A stretch of 64,000 nucleotides of DNA, from assembly GCF_017873965.1 (NCBI RefSeq), contig NZ_JAGGKT010000018.1, forward strand, positions 1-64,000. The letters run 5' to 3'. The notes under the pieces are model-generated. The model was not told the DNA's origin, did no database searches, and saw nothing but the letters and a program-made list of their open reading frames with translations. Both the position numbers and the translations under genes were made by a program. The first letter of the stretch is position 1; every line of letters starts with the position of its first letter. Shown here piece by piece: positions 60,125-64,000 of this stretch. This DNA is from Ammoniphilus resinae. GTDB taxonomy: Bacteria; Bacillota; Bacilli; Aneurinibacillales; RAOX-1.

Positions 60125-60183
60125 AATTTGTTTCCTCCTTCTCATTTTTTGGTTCGTAGTTGGTCTTTTGATCAAAGTCTGAC

Positions 60184-60263
60184 TTTGATTATCTTTGACC
60201 TTATACCGATATTATACTCTGACCTTTTCTGACTTTCAAGTGCTTTCTTGATCTTTTTTGACC
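60184..60263 (-). promoter_or_regulatory. CtsR-controlled promoter of clpE
   Basis: Minus strand TTGAAA (60239-60234), 17 bp, TATAAT (60216-60211). Three tandem heptad pairs match the CtsR box RGTCAAA-N3-RGTCAAA: 60200-60184 (GGTCAAAGATAATCAAA), 60234-60218 (AGTCAGAAAAGGTCAGA, filling the -35/-10 spacer) and 60263-60247 (GGTCAAAAAAGATCAAG). ClpE genes in Bacillales carry multiple CtsR sites. Confidence 0.88.
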
Positions 60264-60296
60264 AAATAAAAAAGCCGGCAAAAAATTTTCTCAAAC

Positions 60297-60320
60297 AAAA
60301 AACCCGATCAACATCGGGTT
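60297..60320 (-). terminator. Terminator of the UbiA-family gene
   Basis: AACCCGAT / ATCGGGTT hairpin followed by TTTTTTG on the minus strand. Confidence 0.85.
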
Positions 60321-60328
60321 TAAGTCCA

Positions 60329-61204
60329 TCAGGAAATATAGATATTCATCAACACATTGGCAAAAGTGAAAACAAACGCAACGGAAGCGATATAACTGTT
60401 TATCGTAAAAAAGGCTACATCGATCTTTGACATATCGTCAGGTCTCACTAGTCGATGCTCCATTATAAGCAGGACGGCAATTACCACGACACCAAGATAA
60501 TACAACCAACCCAAATCAATAAACAGCGGCAAGCTCACAAACAAAAGAATCGTTAAAATATGAAGCACTTTGGCCATCTGTAAGGCATTTCGGATTCCGA
60601 ACCGAGCGGGAACGGAATGCAGTCCATTCTCTTGGTCAAATTTCGTATCTTGACATGCGTAAATGATGTCAAAACCTGCAATCCAGACCGCAACAATTGC
60701 CCCTAAAATCCACGCTGCCGGGTGAAATTCTCCGGTGACCGCAATCCATCCCCCCACAGCTGCCAAGGCATCCGTAATACCTAAAATAAAATGACAGGTC
60801 CAGGTGAACCGCTTGGCATAGGAATATCCCACTAAGAACAGCATAGCAATTGGCAATAAGATAAAACACAATTCATTTAACATCCACGCAGAAACCATTA
60901 GCACCGCTAAAGAAAGGACGGCAAAAACGACCGCCTCTTTCACTGAAACGACCCCTGCAGGGATTTCCCGGTTCTTCGTCCGGGGATTGCGGGCGTCAAT
61001 TGCCCGATCGATTAAGCGGTTGAGCGTCATGGCTGCACTGCGGGCACCTGCCATGGCTAGCGTTACCCAGAAGAATACCCAAAAGGACGGTAGGCTTTCA
61101 TTCATTTCATAACTTGCTAAAATCATTCCTAGATAGGCATAAGGCAAGGCGAAAATAGTGTGTTCAAATTTCACCAACCGCCCAAATTTCATCACAGCAT
61201 TCAT
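60329..61204 (-). CDS. UbiA-like polyprenyltransferase (MqnP/UbiA type)
   Basis: A 291-residue membrane prenyltransferase with about nine helices. The first Asp-rich motif is NRLIDRAIDARNPRTKNREI, the second YACQDTKFDQENGL. HTIFALPYAYLGM near the start is typical of the UbiA-like branch that includes MqnP. It would attach a polyprenyl tail to an aromatic acid for menaquinone made by the futalosine route, or a similar quinone. No other men or mqn genes are present in the window. GAGGTGG precedes the ATG at 61204. Confidence 0.88.
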   Translation of the reverse strand: MNAVMKFGRLVKFEHTIFALPYAYLGMILASYEMNESLPSFWVFFWVTLAMAGARSAAMTLNRLIDRAIDARNPRTKNREIPAGVVSVKEAVVFAVLSLAVLMVSAWMLNELCFILLPIAMLFLVGYSYAKRFTWTCHFILGITDALAAVGGWIAVTGEFHPAAWILGAIVAVWIAGFDIIYACQDTKFDQENGLHSVPARFGIRNALQMAKVLHILTILLFVSLPLFIDLGWLYYLGVVVIAVLLIMEHRLVRPDDMSKIDVAFFTINSYIASVAFVFTFANVLMNIYIS

Positions 61205-61295
61205 CAATTTTCCACCTCTGTTTTACTTGTCCTTTGACTATACTAACCTAAAAAGCAGGTTTTTTTCACCTACATCTTACTGATGAGGATTCCCA

Positions 61296-61358
61296 TTCTC
61301 AATTAGAATAAAAATTTTCTCAATTAGATTGACCTGGACTTGTTCTATGGAGTATAAT
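61296..61358 (+). promoter_or_regulatory. Promoter with direct-repeat operator for the CDF transporter
   Basis: TTGACC (61329-61334), 18 bp, TATAAT (61353-61358). Upstream, TTCTCAATTAGA occurs at 61296-61307 and again at 61317-61328, 21 bp apart (two helical turns), with the second copy touching the -35 box. The first copy is part of the dyad ATTCT-CAATT-AGAAT. Confidence 0.65.
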
Positions 61359-61396
61359 CCTAATTATAATAATTTTAAATAAAGGGGATTTATAGT

Positions 61397-62332
61397 TTGG
61401 ATAATTATGATTTTCATCATTTGAACCATGCCAAGGAACAATCTAAATCAAAGAAAACCCTATGGGTAACCTTACTTCTGACCTTGTTTTTTACCCTGGT
61501 CGAGATTGTTGGAGGAATACTATCCAACTCTCTTGCCTTGCTCTCTGATTCGGCACATATGATATCCGATGTACTTGCTTTAGGTTTAAGCATGACGGCA
61601 ATCTATATGGCGACACGAAATCCAAATAATCGATACACGTTTGGCTTCCTACGATTTGAAATTATCGCTTCTTTTATTAATGGGCTTGCACTTGCCGTGA
61701 TTGCCATCGGAATCTTCATTGAAGGGATCAAACGGATCATTCAGCCAAGGGAAGTTGACCTGCCATTAATGTTGGGCATTGCCACTATTGGTTTAATCGT
61801 TAACATTGTGTTGACGATCGTCCTCAGCCGCAGCACAAAAGAAGAAGAAAATCTAAATATCAAAAGTGCACTTTGGCACTTTTTGGGAGACCTCTTCAGT
61901 TCTATTGGGATTATCGTCTCTGCCATCTTAATTCACTTCACCGGTTGGACAATTATGGACCCGATTATCAGTATGGTCATCGGTGGCATCATCTTTACCG
62001 GAGGAGCGAAGATCACACGTGAATCTTACTTGATCCTAATGGAATCTGTCCCCGAAAGGTTCGATTTGGACGTGATCCGCGAAGACATCCATCTGGTAGA
62101 TGGGGTCGAAGATGTTCACGAAATGCATCTATGGGCGGTCACAACCAATCACTTTTCCTTGACTGCACACGTCTTTATTCGCGAAGGTCAGCAATCCTTT
62201 CGAGTCGTGTCCACGATCACGGAGATGCTAAAAGATAAATACGATTTAGAGCATATCACGATTCAAATTGAGCACCCAGCAATTAATGAACATGGGCAGT
62301 ATGGCGAGAATTTTTTAGTAGAACAGCTTTAA
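61397..62332 (+). CDS. Cation diffusion facilitator, zinc/cobalt exporter (CzcD type)
   Basis: A 311-residue protein with six transmembrane helices and a cytoplasmic C-terminal domain (about 215-300). The zinc site is made of LSDSAHMISD in TM2 and HFLGDLFSS (HxxxD) in TM5, the HD-HD/DD arrangement of zinc-type CDF proteins. The His residues in the start (YDFHHLNHAK) may bind metal. It exports Zn or Co by proton antiport. It starts with TTG (AAAGGGGA 9 nt upstream) and has a dedicated promoter with repeat operators. Confidence 0.92.
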   Translation: MDNYDFHHLNHAKEQSKSKKTLWVTLLLTLFFTLVEIVGGILSNSLALLSDSAHMISDVLALGLSMTAIYMATRNPNNRYTFGFLRFEIIASFINGLALAVIAIGIFIEGIKRIIQPREVDLPLMLGIATIGLIVNIVLTIVLSRSTKEEENLNIKSALWHFLGDLFSSIGIIVSAILIHFTGWTIMDPIISMVIGGIIFTGGAKITRESYLILMESVPERFDLDVIREDIHLVDGVEDVHEMHLWAVTTNHFSLTAHVFIREGQQSFRVVSTITEMLKDKYDLEHITIQIEHPAINEHGQYGENFLVEQL

Positions 62333-62340
62333 ACATGGGA

Positions 62341-62367
62341 AAGCGCCAGAATAACTGGCGCTTTTTT
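62341..62367 (+). terminator. Terminator of the CDF gene
   Basis: AAGCGCCAG / CTGGCGCTT hairpin followed by TTTT. Confidence 0.9.
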
Positions 62368-62374
62368 CTTAATC

Positions 62375-63103
62375 TTATTCACCTTCACCAAAATCAACGT
62401 TATGGTATACCTGCTGCACATCTTCGAGATCTTCCAACACGTCAATCAGCTTTTCAAACTGTGCCGCAGCATCTTCTGGAAGAGTGATTTCATTTTGCGC
62501 TAGCATGGTTAGCTCGGCTACTGTAAATTCGGTGATTCCAGCATTTTTCAACGTTTCCTGTACAGTATGGAAATTTTCAGGGTCTGCATAAACAAAGACC
62601 GATCCATCCTCTTCTTCTACGATATCACGAACATCGATGTCGTTTTCCAATAACAATTCAAACACTTCGTCTACGGACTTCCCTTCCATTCCGAAGACTG
62701 CTGTATGATCAAACATGTAAGAAACCGATCCGGTAACACCCATGTTCCCGCCATTTTTGTTAAACGCCGCGCGAACTTCAGCAGCTGTCCGATTCACATT
62801 ATTAGTTAAAGCATCGACAATGAGCATCGAACCATTTGGTCCAAATCCTTCATAACGCAGTTCATCATAGTTTTCTTCCGAACCGCCTTTTGCCTTTTCC
62901 AGGGCACGGTCAATAATGGCTCTTGGAACATTATAGGTTTTCGCGCGTTCCAGTACCACTTTTAAAGCTCGGTTGGATTCTGGATCAGGCTCCCCTCGCT
63001 TGGCTGCCACATAAATTTCTTTCCCAAACTTGGCATAAATGCGGCTGGTGTTTTTATCTTTCGACGCCTTTTTTTCCTTAATGTTGTTCCATTTTCGACC
63101 CAT
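62375..63103 (-). CDS. YebC/PmpR family protein (YeeN type)
   Basis: A 242-residue protein. The start [20 protein letters not shown] and [20 protein letters not shown] mark the YeeN subgroup of the YebC/PmpR family. Further motifs are [40 protein letters not shown] and [18 protein letters not shown]. The family was named as transcriptional regulators; recent work on YebC proteins indicates a ribosome-associated role at difficult sequences such as polyproline. The first in-frame ATG (63112) is 3 codons earlier but the standard family start is at 63103. Confidence 0.93.
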   Translation of the reverse strand: MGRKWNNIKEKKASKDKNTSRIYAKFGKEIYVAAKRGEPDPESNRALKVVLERAKTYNVPRAIIDRALEKAKGGSEENYDELRYEGFGPNGSMLIVDALTNNVNRTAAEVRAAFNKNGGNMGVTGSVSYMFDHTAVFGMEGKSVDEVFELLLENDIDVRDIVEEEDGSVFVYADPENFHTVQETLKNAGITEFTVAELTMLAQNEITLPEDAAAQFEKLIDVLEDLEDVQQVYHNVDFGEGE

Positions 63104-63362
63104 TCGTTCCACTCACTTTCATTTGAACAAGATTGTAAACAGCCACTTCTCTGGGGCTTGTTTCTTCACTAGACCTATTATACATGAATTGATTGATTTG
63201 TTAAGAGTTTGTTGCATTCGTATATCAATAAAGGTAAATTTTTCCGCTATATTTATTATCTCCAGTCCAATTCAGATTTAATTTTCTAGAGTTGCCGAAA
63301 TTCATTCCGATATCAAGGGAAATACTAAAATCGCCATCATAATATAAAGGCGGGTTGAAATA

Positions 63363-64000
63363 GTGAGTCAATCACAATGGATTAAAGAAATCGAAAAAGT
63401 TGCGATCCCCTTGACTATGGACAGTCTTGACCTGATCGTTGAGGCAATCGGAGATGCACAGTACGTTCTTTTGGGAGAAGCTTCCCATGGAACCTCAGAA
63501 TTTTACACGTTGCGCGCTGAATTATCGAAACGGCTAATTCGGCAAAAGGGGTTCTCCTTCATCGCGGTGGAAGGCGATTGGCCGTCCTGTTTTCGCGTCA
63601 ATCAATATATTAAAGGGTATCCGGACAGTGACAAGAATGCTCAGGAAGCGATGCAATCGTTTCAACGGTGGCCGACCTGGATGTGGGCGAATCGCGAGCT
63701 GATTCCCCTGCTTGATTGGTTGAAGGAGTGGAATCAGCAGCGAAATTTGGACGAGCGAGTTGGATTTTATGGGCTCGATGTTTACAGTCTTTGGGAATCG
63801 ATGGAAGAAGTCGTCAAGTACCTAGAGAAAACCGGATCAGCGGATATAGAAATTGCCAGAAAGGCTTTTTCCTGTTTTGAGCCCTATGAAAGAGAGGGTC
63901 AGCAATACGGAGTTTATGCCGCCTTTTTCTCTCAGGACTGTGAGGATGAAGTGGTAAAACTCTTGCATGCCTTGCAGACCAAAAAACATTCAGGTGACTA
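63363..64000 (+). CDS. Erythromycin esterase family protein (5' part, runs off the window)
   Basis: From a GTG at 63363 the frame stays open to the window edge (212 codons). The sequence has AQYVLLGEASHGTSEFYTLR, FIAVEGDWPSC and GFYGLDVYSLWESM, the conserved Glu/His motifs of the erythromycin esterase-like family (EreA/EreB-type and succinoglycan-related proteins). Most chromosomal members are not proven resistance enzymes. The C-terminal half lies beyond the window. The upstream AAAGGCGGG is a moderate ribosome binding site. Confidence 0.85.
   Translation, partial: MSQSQWIKEIEKVAIPLTMDSLDLIVEAIGDAQYVLLGEASHGTSEFYTLRAELSKRLIRQKGFSFIAVEGDWPSCFRVNQYIKGYPDSDKNAQEAMQSFQRWPTWMWANRELIPLLDWLKEWNQQRNLDERVGFYGLDVYSLWESMEEVVKYLEKTGSADIEIARKAFSCFEPYEREGQQYGVYAAFFSQDCEDEVVKLLHALQTKKHSGD

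Noticed and set aside
63225-63310. An eighth four-palindrome element
   Set aside because: One palindrome-like unit (AAGGTAAATTTTTCCGCTAT) and a weak second about 63 bp later are visible, but the other two sites are not, so it is at best a remnant.

Overview
The window looks like a chromosomal segment of a spore-forming Bacillales bacterium (Firmicutes), possibly Paenibacillaceae-like; the genus is not determined. The reasons are a long Bacillus-type SRP RNA with an Alu domain, spore photoproduct lyase, a DUF3231 protein, ClpE behind CtsR-type heptad boxes, a BdbD/BdbC pair, strong AGGAGG ribosome binding sites and frequent GTG/TTG starts. I see no rRNA, tRNA, CRISPR array or prophage.

Layout. 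1-95: probable end of an IS21-type element. 105-4.5 kb: secreted and membrane proteins of unknown role, then an AdhA-type dehydrogenase divergent from a MerR regulator. 4.5-8.2 kb: a decay zone with four broken genes around a MazG-like gene and threonine synthase. 8.3-15.2 kb: K+ channel, DapA-family lyase, spore photoproduct lyase, beta-propeller protein, SelO. 15.7-25.4 kb: a 893-residue UxaA-family dehydratase, two aldo/keto reductases, small envelope proteins, MFS and VOC proteins. 25.5-35.7 kb: DinB, a flavin reductase with a DsrE protein, a hemerythrin/PAS protein, a GGDEF-EAL protein, DUF3231 and an M32 carboxypeptidase. 35.9-38.9 kb: a three-gene sugar-acid operon (KduD-like SDR, zinc dehydrogenase, enolase-superfamily dehydratase). 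39-43.6 kb: glyoxal-reductase-like AKR, cold shock protein, SRP RNA, BdbDC, TSUP exporter. 43.9-50.4 kb: a seven-gene operon with three paralogous amidohydrolases, two small Rieske proteins, a transporter and an IclR regulator, divergent from an Nramp-like transporter that lacks the metal-binding motif. 52-64 kb: EamA and ClC transporters, a frameshifted exoA, HIBCH-like hydrolase, ClpE, UbiA-family prenyltransferase, CDF exporter, YebC and the start of an erythromycin esterase-like gene.

The most striking non-coding signal is a dispersed intergenic element found seven times (about 5.6, 15.5, 19.9, 28.3, 35.8, 43.7 and 52.9 kb). Each copy is about 187 bp and holds four short palindromes (core CGGAA-N5-TTCCG or a 13-bp variant). 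Their spacing is nearly invariant, about 51, 62 and 51 bp, although the linkers between them are not conserved. Every copy lies downstream of at least one gene and none lies between divergent genes. A separate 52-bp tandem repeat with internal inverted repeats lies at 13.5 kb.

Gene decay is prominent. NERD, ADP-ribosylglycohydrolase, carboxymuconolactone decarboxylase, ABC-class ATPase and FtsX permease genes survive only as fragments, and exoA carries a 2-bp insertion that removes its catalytic histidine motif.
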